Source of the DNA: Pontibacter sp. FD36
Lineage (GTDB): Bacteria > Bacteroidota > Bacteroidia > Cytophagales > Hymenobacteraceae
Length of the DNA stretch: 64,000 nt
Assembly: GCF_015686655.1 (NCBI RefSeq)
Contig: NZ_JADPMP010000009.1
Coordinates: forward strand, 62,001 to 126,000
Reading direction: 5' to 3'
In this document: one piece after another, positions 8,198 to 16,369 of the stretch
How positions within the stretch are numbered: the first letter of the stretch is position 1
Layout: each line of letters begins with the position of its first letter
Made by a program: the position numbers and the translations under genes
The notes under the pieces: generated by a model
Databases searched by the model: none
Told to the model about the DNA's origin: nothing
What the model saw: the letters and a program-made list of their open reading frames with translations, nothing else

Positions 8198-9304
8198 ATG
8201 TCTAAAGAAGAGTCTTTTTGGGAAACTACAAGAAGAGAGTATGGACGTTTTGGGTCTGGATTGTTGATCGCATCAGCTGTTTCCGTAGCAATTGGCCTAC
8301 TTATTACAGGCGTTTTCATATATAACCTTAACGGGTCACTTGAATTTGGCACTCCTGTTACTGAAAAAGATTTTTCAGCAAATGGTATCATAGGTGATTT
8401 TATTGGCGGAGTAGTTGGTTCTCTGTTGTCATTTGTAGGTGTAATTCTGTTCTTTCTGGCGCTCAGACTTCAAACAAATGAGCTGGCGTTACAACGCAAA
8501 GAATTAGCTGATACAAGAGACGTATTTTCAACTCAACAATTTGAGAATACCTTTTTTAATTTGCTTAAGACTCAACAAGATATTCGGCTGAATATCGAAG
8601 TGGACCATAACAAAGTTTTGGTAGAGTATCAACCCAATTCTCAACCACATTACAAATCAGGGACTGCATTTATATATCTAAAGAATGTTATAACTAACTT
8701 TTATAATTTTTTAGTCACTAGTTTAAACAAGTTAGATAATCTCGAAAAAAAAGACAATTTAACTCCTGCAGAACTAATTGAAAAAAATACTCTTAAAGAG
8801 GAAATAGTGAAGCTTACAGAAATCAATGATTTAAAGATATTAGATACTCCAGAAAATATAGCAAAGGCCTCTTATAGATATGTATATTTATTATACAGCA
8901 ATCAATTAGGACATTATTTTAGAAATCTGTATCATATTCTATTGTACCTAGAAGAAAATGAGATTCGGGAATTTAGAACAGCTTTCAATGACTCAACAGG
9001 AGCATATAAAGACTTTACTGAAGGAGACATCAGAGGAATATTCAAAGCTAAATACAAAAGATATGCTGATTTTGTACAAGCTCAGATGAACTCCACCGAA
9101 CTTTTCTTGTTGTTTTACAATAGTTTATTTTTTCCAAAAATGAAAAGACTGTTATACCACTTTGATTTTTTAGAAAATTTAAATTCTGATGACTTGCTAG
9201 ATCCTGACAATGACAAATTATTCTATAACGATTTGGAGGTTAATGGGGAAATTGAATACTATGCAATAAAGCTAAAGTCTAAAATAGAAATGTTAAGACT
9301 TTGA
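8198..9304 (+). CDS. Putative phage abortive infection protein (putAbiC family)
   Basis: 368 residues. Two N-terminal membrane segments (about 20-44 and 65-90) surround a short extracytoplasmic loop; they are followed by the family-typical stretch LRLQTNELALQRKEL and FENTFFNLLKTQ, then a long helical cytoplasmic part. This matches the putative AbiC family (PF16872), membrane proteins associated with abortive phage infection. The gene is AT-rich. Its last 12 bases overlap the end of the convergent serine recombinase gene. It is the third cargo gene in the series 6251, 7134, 8198, and the only one still next to an intact recombinase. Confidence 0.85.
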   Translation: MSKEESFWETTRREYGRFGSGLLIASAVSVAIGLLITGVFIYNLNGSLEFGTPVTEKDFSANGIIGDFIGGVVGSLLSFVGVILFFLALRLQTNELALQRKELADTRDVFSTQQFENTFFNLLKTQQDIRLNIEVDHNKVLVEYQPNSQPHYKSGTAFIYLKNVITNFYNFLVTSLNKLDNLEKKDNLTPAELIEKNTLKEEIVKLTEINDLKILDTPENIAKASYRYVYLLYSNQLGHYFRNLYHILLYLEENEIREFRTAFNDSTGAYKDFTEGDIRGIFKAKYKRYADFVQAQMNSTELFLLFYNSLFFPKMKRLLYHFDFLENLNSDDLLDPDNDKLFYNDLEVNGEIEYYAIKLKSKIEMLRL

Positions 9305-10039
9305 AGAATAGGGAAACCAAATAGTTTCCCTATTCTTTTGCCCCTTTAGCAACATTGCAATGCTGCCTGTCTGAAAAGTCTTACCTCGCGGTGTTCTGTA
9401 TCCCAATGTATTTAGTTCGTTGCATATCTGCTGGAGCTTCATCCCTTTATCTTGATAAAGACTAATAAGATTCAATACCTTTTTATTCACATCTGACTCA
9501 GCAGCAAGCTCACTCATTCTAGCCGAACCCTTGAGCCTGCCCTTGTCAGAGAAGTTCTCAGGTTTACCGTTAACCAATCCTCTTGCCTTCCTTGCCTGCA
9601 GTGCCTTCTTGGTCCGTTCCGATACCTTCTTGAGTTCCTCCTCGTTGAATGCCGTCCTGAGCCTGATGAACATCTCATCATCTTGGGGATTGTCAGCACA
9701 CACAAATCTGATGTTGCAAGCTATCAGGTAGTTTATCAATAAGGAGAACCTGCTTAACCTGGATGCCTCCTTAACCACTAATGTAGCGCCTGACTCTTGG
9801 GCTTGTTTAATGGCTTTTAGGAGCACCGGACGCTTTTTAAGTATTTTGTCTATCGTTACGTCTTGGTGTGCACTGATCTTGTCTTTACTGCCTCCAGACT
9901 CGATTTCGACATACTTATCGATAGACTCTGCTCCTATGCTGTTAATATAGGCTGTAACGGCGGCGGCCTGAGCTTCTAAGCCCAAGCCGCTTCTACCTTG
10001 TTTCTGAGTTGATACTCTGTAGTATTCTATGACTTTCAT
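9293..10039 (-). CDS. Serine recombinase (resolvase/invertase type)
   Basis: 248 residues. An N-terminal resolvase domain has the catalytic serine in YYRVSTQKQGRSGLGLEAQ (Ser10) and the later KEASRLSR motif; a C-terminal helix-turn-helix region follows (about 185-235, ISLYQDKGMKLQQICNELN...TGSIAMLLKG). It lacks the long zinc-ribbon/coiled-coil region of large serine integrases. The start overlaps the end of the RadC-like gene by four bases (ATGA), so the two are translationally coupled. Its last codons form a perfect 12-bp hairpin at 9306-9335. Two decayed tails of related recombinases lie upstream at 6790 and 7881. Confidence 0.88.
   Translation of the reverse strand: MKVIEYYRVSTQKQGRSGLGLEAQAAAVTAYINSIGAESIDKYVEIESGGSKDKISAHQDVTIDKILKKRPVLLKAIKQAQESGATLVVKEASRLSRFSLLINYLIACNIRFVCADNPQDDEMFIRLRTAFNEEELKKVSERTKKALQARKARGLVNGKPENFSDKGRLKGSARMSELAAESDVNKKVLNLISLYQDKGMKLQQICNELNTLGYRTPRGKTFQTGSIAMLLKGQKNRETIWFPYSSKS
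9306..9335. terminator. Shared terminator hairpin of AbiC-like and recombinase genes
   Basis: GAATAGGGAAAC-caaata-GTTTCCCTATTC followed by TTTTG: a perfect 12-bp stem just after the AbiC stop codon and inside the last codons of the convergent recombinase. Confidence 0.7.
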
Positions 10040-10569
10040 ATAAGTCCCTCGTCAGCAAATGAATAGAATGATTCCTCGCATACAATCAGATGGTCCAGCA
10101 GTACGATGTCCATCACTTCGCAAGCAGCCTTAAGTTTCTTAGTCATTGCAATGTCAGCTGAGCTTGGTTTAGTATTGCCTGATGGGTGGTTGTGTGCTAT
10201 GACTATGCTAGAAGCGTTCAGTAGTAATGCCGCCTGCAGTATTATCTTAGGGTCTGCTACTGTACCGGCTACGCCTCCTAAACTCAACTGATATACGCCT
10301 TGCACTTTGTTAGCCCTATTGAAGTAGATTGCATAGAATCTTTCTATGTGCTCGATATGGCTCTCCATTTTGCTCCGTAGGAAGGAATAGACATCTGTTG
10401 ATGATGTGACCTTGACATTGCGCATTGTAATAGTGTCTTCAGTATGCAACCTCTTGTAAGTCAGCTCTACCTCCCCTACCGCTGATACAGGTATCTGTCC
10501 TAGTGTTATCTTCTTATTCTTAATCGTTGGCAGTAAGACACTTGTAAAACACCTCAAGACCAATCTCAT
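10036..10569 (-). CDS. radC: RadC-like JAB-domain protein
   Basis: 177 residues of the RadC/JAMM fold: EVELTYKR near residue 32, LNRANKV-like FNRANKVQGVYQLS near 85, and the metal site IAHNHPSGNTKPSSADIAMT near 125 (HxH...D). RadC-like proteins are frequent in Bacteroidota mobile elements; their biochemical role is not settled. The gene lies between an 89-aa gene (its start overlaps that gene's end by about 50 bp) and the recombinase (4-bp overlap), forming a compact four-gene unit. The proposed start is the first ATG; a start further in would remove the long overlap. Confidence 0.85.
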   Translation of the reverse strand: MRLVLRCFTSVLLPTIKNKKITLGQIPVSAVGEVELTYKRLHTEDTITMRNVKVTSSTDVYSFLRSKMESHIEHIERFYAIYFNRANKVQGVYQLSLGGVAGTVADPKIILQAALLLNASSIVIAHNHPSGNTKPSSADIAMTKKLKAACEVMDIVLLDHLIVCEESFYSFADEGLI

Positions 10570-10789
10570 AAATGTCTTCGCCCTCTACGTGACAGTACAC
10601 AAAGCACCCCTCAAGAATAGCCTCAAAATGGTCGGTCTGCTCTTCTGTGAAGGTGGTAGTGCCATCAGGGTTTACATAGTCATAGAAGCTGTTATCAGGA
10701 TGGAAGTTCAGGTTCAGGTCAGTAATCAGGTAGTGGAAAAAAGCAGAGATGTCCTCCCTGCTGTTAATCGTTATATCTCTGATTTCCAT
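10520..10789 (-). CDS. Small acidic hypothetical protein (89 aa)
   Basis: 89 residues, acidic, without membrane segment or known motif; not recognised. It is in the same transcription unit as RadC and the recombinase. Its ATG comes one base after the stop of an upstream reading frame (10791-11063), which points to translational coupling within a compact operon. Small acidic proteins in this position of mobile elements are often regulators or anti-restriction proteins, but nothing in the sequence proves that here. Confidence 0.55.
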   Translation of the reverse strand: MEIRDITINSREDISAFFHYLITDLNLNFHPDNSFYDYVNPDGTTTFTEEQTDHFEAILEGCFVYCHVEGEDIYEIGLEVFYKCLTAND

Positions 10790-10790
10790 A

Positions 10791-11063
10791 TTAGTTGATA
10801 CAGTAAGTATAGCCCTTGATAGCTAAAAATGTGTAGATGGTAATCTCCTCTGATGCCCTGTTGATGTTGTATTAGTTGTATCGGTTCTCGATGGCATCTG
10901 TCAGCATATCCCTGACTATTGTGCTGTCAGTTGAGTCTCCGAACACAACTAAGTGCAAGGTTGACAAACCTTCTTCTGTAGTGGTGGTGTAGGTCTTAAT
11001 TAGTTCTGCTCTGTATTTCGCTACTACTGTTCTGATTTGGAAAGGGTTGATCGTTAGGTTCAT
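10791..11063 (-). CDS. Small hypothetical gene with in-frame stop (63 aa + 26 codons)
   Basis: From the ATG at 11063 the frame gives 63 residues (MNLTINPFQIRTVVAKYRAE...) and then TAA at 10872-10874. The same frame stays open after this stop for 26 further codons (ending ...KGYTYCIN) up to a second stop at 10791-10793, placed one base before the ATG of the next gene. That spacing is typical of coupled genes, so the full gene was probably about 90 residues and the TAA is a premature stop or a sequence error. Function unknown. Confidence 0.5.
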
Positions 11064-11848
11064 ATCGCTTTGTTTTAAATGATAAGCGAGTATAGAAGTA
11101 ACCGTTCACACCGTCCTTGCTTTTTAGAATCAGTTACGAACATTTCGTAGAAACTTACTAACGCTGTTACCAACTTCAGAATCAGTGGGTTATCGGATTC
11201 TAAAAGGCAGCAACGGAGGTTCTAGATTTTTAGAATTCCACAACAGCGACACCGCGTCATAGATATAGCGACGATGCGTCATAGTTTACAGGTGGGCAGG
11301 ACAAGGGGGAGCTTTAATTGATAATTCAAATAGAAACAATATTAAGGAAGTTTTACGCTCGCCGCTGCGGCACTTAAAACGGGCCGAAACAAGCTTTCCG
11401 CACATAGATGAGGACTTGCCCACTCCTTCTGTGCATACTGCTACTCTTCACTATACATTGAAAATGGCATCCTTAAGGACAGCTTTTTAAACCCAAAGTA
11501 CCTAATTTAAACTATAAAGCAGTACGGCAGTTGGCATAGGTTTCAAATTCATCTCCAGAGTTGGTTTGAATAAACTTATGTTCAGTCCAATTGTAGAGTT
11601 CTATACTAAAAGTAAACTTAGTATAGAACCCTCAAGGCCAGATATATTCATTCCAAGCTATTCAGCTGCTTACTTAGCAGATATAGTATCTGTAGTATAG
11701 CTAGTTACCTCTAAAAAATAGAAAGAAAAGTCTTGACGTACATTATAAATATTTATATAAATATTTTTCTTTTTATAGAAAAGTTTATAATATTAGATTA
11801 ATTAATCTAAAAATTAAGTCAGTTGTTTATTTATAAATATTAAATTCT
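11064..11848. other. Gene-poor region with short repeats
   Basis: About 780 bp without a convincing gene. It contains a small palindrome TACGAA-cat-TTCGTA near 11146, GAATCAGT twice (near 11129 and 11181), a further TTTTTAGAATT variant near 11226, and GCGTCATAG twice (near 11257 and 11275). It lies upstream of the recombinase operon (reading left) and of the secreted-protein gene (reading right), so it could hold promoters or recombination sites. Confidence 0.3.
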
Positions 11849-12577
11849 ATGAAAATAAAATTGAGTATCACAGCATTTGCGTTATTCTTTTGTTTACAAG
11901 CAGTTGCGCAAGAGGAAGTTGACAAGGATGTAAGGACTGAGAAAGACTTAGAAGTGAAGGCAACAAAAGAGGAATTGGAAAAGGATCGAGCGAAAGGCGA
12001 TGTGGAAATTGTGTTTGAAAGGCCATTTAATGCTTTCATTTCTGCTGGAATCAGCCACAGAATGGGTAGAAATTACAATGTCGCAATTTCTCCAGTAGAT
12101 AATGTAGTTCAGTTTGAAAGTGTAACTTCTCTAAACTCAGGTGTAGCTACGGGATTGGTTTGGAACCCTTTTACGGTATTATATAAAATATCAGAACCCA
12201 ATGATAAAGATATTGATTGGCACTATAAATATAAACGTCATCCTTTTGCGATTGCTTTGTTAGTTAATTTGTTTAAACTTTCCTATAGCAACGATCAATC
12301 ATATACAACTTCTCCTATTGATGTAGGTTTTGGCTTAGGCTATAGGAGCGAGAAGTTACTAATTTTAGTAACAGGCGAGTTTACTCCTATAAGGCAACCA
12401 AGAAAATATTTTATAGATAGTTATAAAGGCCAAAACAAACAACTGATTCTAGCCGGATCACAAGAGCCAGCTAGGACAATAAGCCCTGATGATAACTCAA
12501 TTTTTATCACAAGACTCTATCCTGCTTTGGGTTTAAAAATTGCCTATTCTTTCGGAGCAGGCAAGGAAAAAGAGTAA
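11849..12577 (+). CDS. Secreted outer-membrane-like protein
   Basis: 242 residues with a clear signal peptide (KLSITAFALFFCLQAVAQ, cleavage near residue 21), then a charged Lys/Glu-rich stretch (about 22-50) and a C-terminal part with alternating hydrophobic residues and a terminal aromatic-rich strand (GLKIAYSFGAG), compatible with a small beta-barrel or envelope protein. No specific family recognised. It is AT-rich, stands alone, and has no visible partner gene; about 740 bp of mostly decayed sequence follow it. Confidence 0.6.
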   Translation: MKIKLSITAFALFFCLQAVAQEEVDKDVRTEKDLEVKATKEELEKDRAKGDVEIVFERPFNAFISAGISHRMGRNYNVAISPVDNVVQFESVTSLNSGVATGLVWNPFTVLYKISEPNDKDIDWHYKYKRHPFAIALLVNLFKLSYSNDQSYTTSPIDVGFGLGYRSEKLLILVTGEFTPIRQPRKYFIDSYKGQNKQLILAGSQEPARTISPDDNSIFITRLYPALGLKIAYSFGAGKEKE

Positions 12578-12995
12578 TATAAATTAAGTGTTTTAAATAA
12601 ATCTGAGTGTCGCCAGCTTTATTGCTTTCTTTCTGCATTATTCTGCTTTACATTCAGGCGTAAGACCGGTGTTATCTGAGGGGTAGAAAGTTCTAAACAC
12701 AAACTGAAACAATAGGTTCTCAGTTAAGTCAGACTGCTGAAACTCTTACAAGAAGTTGTAAACATCTAGACTCTCCCGATTAAAATTATTGATAATGGAA
12801 GTTGCATTCTGATTTAAAAAATTAACCTCTTCAGGCACACAGCTTAATGCCATAATTCTATCGAATATCCTGACACAAGTATAGTACTATTAATATTCAA
12901 ACCTACACAGGATAGATTAATACTAAGAGAATACAAGCCTAGAGGCACAAGGCTATTCCTTTTTGCTGTTAAAACTCTGACGATATCCCGTCTCA

Positions 12996-13264
12996 ATGAA
13001 GCTTGAGATAAAGTGGGTTTCAAAAGGTAAGAAAGTGAATTTTGATTTAGAAGAACAAGTAGCAGAAGTACAGTCATTCAAGCAAGGCTCTGTTTAAGCA
13101 AGGTACCCGATAAAGGCAGCGATTTTGGTATTGGATATATAGACTATCTGAACCCCTCTGGCAAATTTGGGTTGGATGAAGTCGCCTCTTTTGGATCAGT
13201 TTGCAAAACTTGTGAGAGGGAGTTTGGCTATTACTCTAAAAGAGTTTTACTGGTGAGGGAATAA
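12996..13264 (+). pseudogene. Possible frameshifted small gene
   Basis: A 33-codon frame (MKLEIKWVSKGKKVNFDLEE...) ends at 13097, and an adjacent frame continues openly with a protein-like reading (VPDKGSDFGIGYIDYLNPSG..., CKTCEREFGYY) to the TAA at 13262-13264. One small frameshift near 13090 would join them into one protein of about 88 residues. The rest of 12578-13318 shows no gene. Not recognised; could be chance. Confidence 0.3.
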
Positions 13265-13318
13265 ACGAGAAAAGAAGTTTAGAAACTCCTTTTCATTTAC
13301 TATGATTTATGCTTTATC

Positions 13319-14917
13319 TTACCCTGGATAGTCGAAGGTAAGTTCCTTGGACTCCACCTGTGGCATCGGCAATTCAGTATGCGCAAACACCTGCCTGAGT
13401 ATTGACTCAAGCACCTCTGCGTCCTTTTTGTTGCACAACACACTGTCGTGGACAGTAGTAAAATCACCAATTCCCTGCATTGAATTGGCAGCAACCAAGG
13501 TGAACCGGTCTATCATCATTCTGGATTCAAAGCGTTGGAGCATTTTAGGCAGGGTTGACATCTTCCCCTCTTGAATTCTCCTCTGTTTCGCCTTAGTCCA
13601 CTTCAAGCTCTCTGTTGCTTCGTCTATCAAAACATTAGTCACCCCACGAGGATCATTAATGTAACTGCACACCTCCAAAAGATCGCCTATTACAGGCTGA
13701 AGTTCCAGTTTCTGCTTATACCTCTCCAGCGTTCCTGAGAACATCACTCCAAACATCAGTTTCTTAGCCCTCTTCCTGTCGGGCTTCCCGTCAGCACCAA
13801 AGTAACCGAGGCTGGCTGCAACCCACTCATAAAGAGTACCGGCTTTTGCCTGCCTGACGAACTGCCGGACATCTTCATACTTTTGGCGTGCAGCCGTCAG
13901 CTGGTTAATAGCGAACCTCATCTCTTCGTAGTCATCCCCTTCCTTTTCAGTCACTATCTTCAAAGCTATCTGAGGATTCTCGATACAGAGCGCGAGCAGG
14001 GCGAACTGCGAATTTTTGAAGTCAATGGACCAGCTGCCGTAGAAGCAGCGCATACGGCTATCCATTACCCCTATTGAGTGATGGAAGCGCCCGCCATAGT
14101 CATCGTAGTCCGTGATCCAGCAACCGTCCTCCTTCAGGTCTCGCATATACAACACTGCATCCTGCGGGTGCATATCGTTTATTTTTAAGGGCTTAAGCTT
14201 TGGGTCCTGCTTTATGCGTTCTTGGTGTGTGTGATACCAGCCCTCCACCACCTTATCAGCGAAATCTGGGTCAGACTTAGCAACAAGATGATTGGTCATC
14301 TCAGCCAGCCTTTTTCTGCTGTGATCAGTCAGGTTTTGCGCAACCTTTGACCTTGATGCAATCAACTTAAGTATTACAGTGGGATCCGTGTATCTTATGC
14401 TCCTGTACCTGTGGTAGGTTTCACCCTCAGGAAACCAGTTATGCAGAATCTTGTACCCTTTGGTGTATTTGAAGTCACCTCTACTTTCATAGGCCCCCAC
14501 GCTTCTTCTGCTGACTTTAACCTTGGGTTCGTCTGGCCCGAACAGCCCTGGCGCAGGGTTGTACTCCTTGTCATCGTACTGGTAAACCTGTATGATGCCT
14601 GCCCTCTTTAAGGCTTCTGTATAGTCCGCATAGTTCTTGCCTCCCAAGTGCTTCAGTGTGTTTGAGTGCAGGGATACATAGCCGTATCGCTCATAGTTCC
14701 TGAACTCCATACCCCTGTACTTTTGCATCTCCACATTGCGTTGCTTTCCGGCAATTTTGGCTAGTATAGCTAGGGCATTGTCCAGCTTTAGCTCTGGACC
14801 CAAAGCCCTGGCCACCTCCTCCACACTCAGTAAGGCGGGTACCCAAAGCTCCAAAGAGCCGTCTCCCAGAATTTCTGCGGCTTGCTGTGTTTTTGATTTG
14901 TACCCCTTCCTTGGCAT
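13319..14917 (-). CDS. Divergent family A DNA polymerase-like protein
   Basis: 532 residues. Polymerase-palm motifs occur in the right order: motif A SIDFKNSQFALLAL with Asp299; motif B RKRAKKLMFG with Arg381, Lys385, Phe389 and Phe393, the spacing of the Pol I O-helix (R-x3-K-x3-F-x3-Y); motif C TTVHDSV with His490 and Asp491 (Ser in place of the usual Glu). The N-terminal 250 residues show no exonuclease motif. A conserved GGRFHHS...MDSRMRCFYG precedes motif A. I infer a replication polymerase of the mobile element. Its ATG overlaps the stop of a small ribbon-helix-helix gene, and iteron-like repeats lie upstream. A T7-like RNA polymerase relationship is the main alternative. Confidence 0.6.
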   Translation of the reverse strand: MPRKGYKSKTQQAAEILGDGSLELWVPALLSVEEVARALGPELKLDNALAILAKIAGKQRNVEMQKYRGMEFRNYERYGYVSLHSNTLKHLGGKNYADYTEALKRAGIIQVYQYDDKEYNPAPGLFGPDEPKVKVSRRSVGAYESRGDFKYTKGYKILHNWFPEGETYHRYRSIRYTDPTVILKLIASRSKVAQNLTDHSRKRLAEMTNHLVAKSDPDFADKVVEGWYHTHQERIKQDPKLKPLKINDMHPQDAVLYMRDLKEDGCWITDYDDYGGRFHHSIGVMDSRMRCFYGSWSIDFKNSQFALLALCIENPQIALKIVTEKEGDDYEEMRFAINQLTAARQKYEDVRQFVRQAKAGTLYEWVAASLGYFGADGKPDRKRAKKLMFGVMFSGTLERYKQKLELQPVIGDLLEVCSYINDPRGVTNVLIDEATESLKWTKAKQRRIQEGKMSTLPKMLQRFESRMMIDRFTLVAANSMQGIGDFTTVHDSVLCNKKDAEVLESILRQVFAHTELPMPQVESKELTFDYPG

Positions 14918-15081
14918 TACCCCTGTTGTCTTTGATAGCTTTCCATTAAAATAATAAGTACCTCATTGGCCGAAACGTTTCTTTCCAGCCTGGCCTGCAG
15001 ATTCATTATCAGGCTCCTGAGTTTGCTGTGCGTCCTCTCTGTGAGTGCAAGTGATTTAGTGTATTCTGTTTTCCTACTCAT
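14917..15081 (-). CDS. Small ribbon-helix-helix-like protein (54 aa)
   Basis: A 54-residue frame (MSRKTEYTKSLALTERTHSK... ending ESYQRQQG) whose TAA shares its last base with the ATG of the polymerase-like gene. A short basic strand followed by two amphipathic helices (about 14-32 and 37-52) fits the Arc/MetJ ribbon-helix-helix fold used by small repressors and plasmid copy-control proteins. I infer that it binds the direct repeats at 15170-15293 just upstream and controls the polymerase gene. Confidence 0.6.
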   Translation of the reverse strand: MSRKTEYTKSLALTERTHSKLRSLIMNLQARLERNVSANEVLIILMESYQRQQG

Positions 15082-15169
15082 TGTGTGTCTGTGATTTATA
15101 ACATATTTATATCTGTTATATCACCCAGTTTGAGAAAAGTCTGATTTTCTTTTACACAGAGCTTCAGCA

Positions 15170-15293
15170 AAAGGTACAAAAGTGCGACATTATGATACTT
15201 AGTACAAGAAGTTAAGCAAAGAACAGGGAATTGATGTAAAGTATAGTTGGAATCTTGTATAAAGAAAGGTACAAAGGTGCGACATTATGATAC
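15170..15293. repeat. Iteron-like direct repeats upstream of the polymerase operon
   Basis: Two 29-bp copies at 15170-15198 and 15265-15293 (AAAGGTACAAA-A/G-GTGCGACATT then ATGATAC) differ at one base and start 95 bp apart. A weaker third version (CAAAGGTGTGATGCAACGACATAAT) follows near 15335. They lie in AT-rich non-coding DNA directly before the ribbon-helix-helix/polymerase genes. Likely operator sites or replication-origin iterons. Confidence 0.65.
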
Positions 15294-15298
15294 AATTA

Positions 15299-15781
15299 GG
15301 GAATAGGAGGAAGTTGATTTGATGTCATTCAAGCAAAGGTGTGATGCAACGACATAATAAATTTGAATAGCAGGTGAGAGAGTATATGCTGTAACAATCA
15401 GTCATAATTTAAATTAACAAAAAACTATTACAGTGATTAAAAGATATGCTTATGCCGCAAGTATAACTTTTAATCATAGTAGATGAGTGGTGTTGATTCT
15501 TTACAAACGACTTATCTAGACCATAGATGACAAGCACACATTCAAACACACATAAACTTGCTGTTTTTAGAACGTTTCTAGCCTCCACATCGCATCTAAA
15601 TCATAAACCTAGTTTACCTGCTGAAAGTCTAACAGGATGCGATGAGGGCTCTCGTATTGTATATTTTTACCTACGACATATAAACCACCTCTTGGGCTGG
15701 GTTGCTACCCAATAGACACTAAGTCCCAAGAATTCCAAACTCTTTTTCCAAGACTTTCCTTGCATTCCGGCGAATAAAGTA
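15299..15781. other. Non-coding stretch, nothing certain
   Basis: AT-rich DNA between the iteron-like repeats and the HNH gene. A 62-codon plus-strand frame (15527-15715) exists but shows no protein-like features, so I do not call it. Confidence 0.3.
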
Positions 15782-16294
15782 ATGGAAATATGGAAGAATG
15801 TTCAGGGCTACGACAGCTACCAAGTATCAAACTACGGGAAGGTAAGAAGCACAAAGTACAAGCAGCCCAGAATACTGAAGCCGGGCGACATCGGAACAGG
15901 CCATCAGCAGGTAACACTTAGAACTCAAGGGAAGAACAAGAAACTGTTAGTACATAGATTGGTTGCGAATGCTTTTATCTCTAATCCTGGCGGTTATCCA
16001 TTTGTGGACCACATTAATGGCATACCTGAAGATAACAGGGTGGAGAATTTGAGGTGGGTAACAAACAGGGAGAACCTGCAGAACCGTAATGATAATAGGG
16101 AAGGCAGAACCACATCCAGGTATGTCGGTGTCTCTTACAGGAAAAGTGATAGCTGTTGGATAGCCAGGATATACATTAACAAAGAAAATCACTTGCTTGG
16201 CAGCTTTAAAGATGAAGAGGAAGCGGCTCTTGCCTATGACACCGTATTGATTGACTTAGGACTTTCTCCTGTGAATTCAATCAGATATAGCTAG
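15782..16294 (+). CDS. HNH homing endonuclease with NUMOD4 and AP2 domains
   Basis: 170 residues with the three-part layout of free-standing HNH endonucleases: NUMOD4 (EIWKNVQGYDSYQVSNYGKVRS, residues 2-23), the HNH part (LVHRLVANAFI...VDHINGIPEDNRVENLRWVT, about 56-94) and a C-terminal AP2 DNA-binding domain (SRYVGVSYRKSDSCWIARI...LGSFKDEEEAALAYD, about 112-155). Such genes spread by cutting target DNA. It stands alone, facing away from the polymerase operon, and may simply parasitise the island. Confidence 0.85.
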   Translation: MEIWKNVQGYDSYQVSNYGKVRSTKYKQPRILKPGDIGTGHQQVTLRTQGKNKKLLVHRLVANAFISNPGGYPFVDHINGIPEDNRVENLRWVTNRENLQNRNDNREGRTTSRYVGVSYRKSDSCWIARIYINKENHLLGSFKDEEEAALAYDTVLIDLGLSPVNSIRYS

Positions 16295-16369
16295 GCTTCA
16301 ACCAATGATCCTAATCTGATGACAGATATACTCTCTCAAGTATACAGCTTAAATACTAAGTTAATGTTT

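Noticed and set aside
12844..13077. 77-codon minus-strand frame
   Set aside because: No protein-like features; it overlaps the better plus-strand reading at 12996-13264.
15527..15715. 62-codon plus-strand frame
   Set aside because: No motif, no ribosome-binding context and no conserved appearance.
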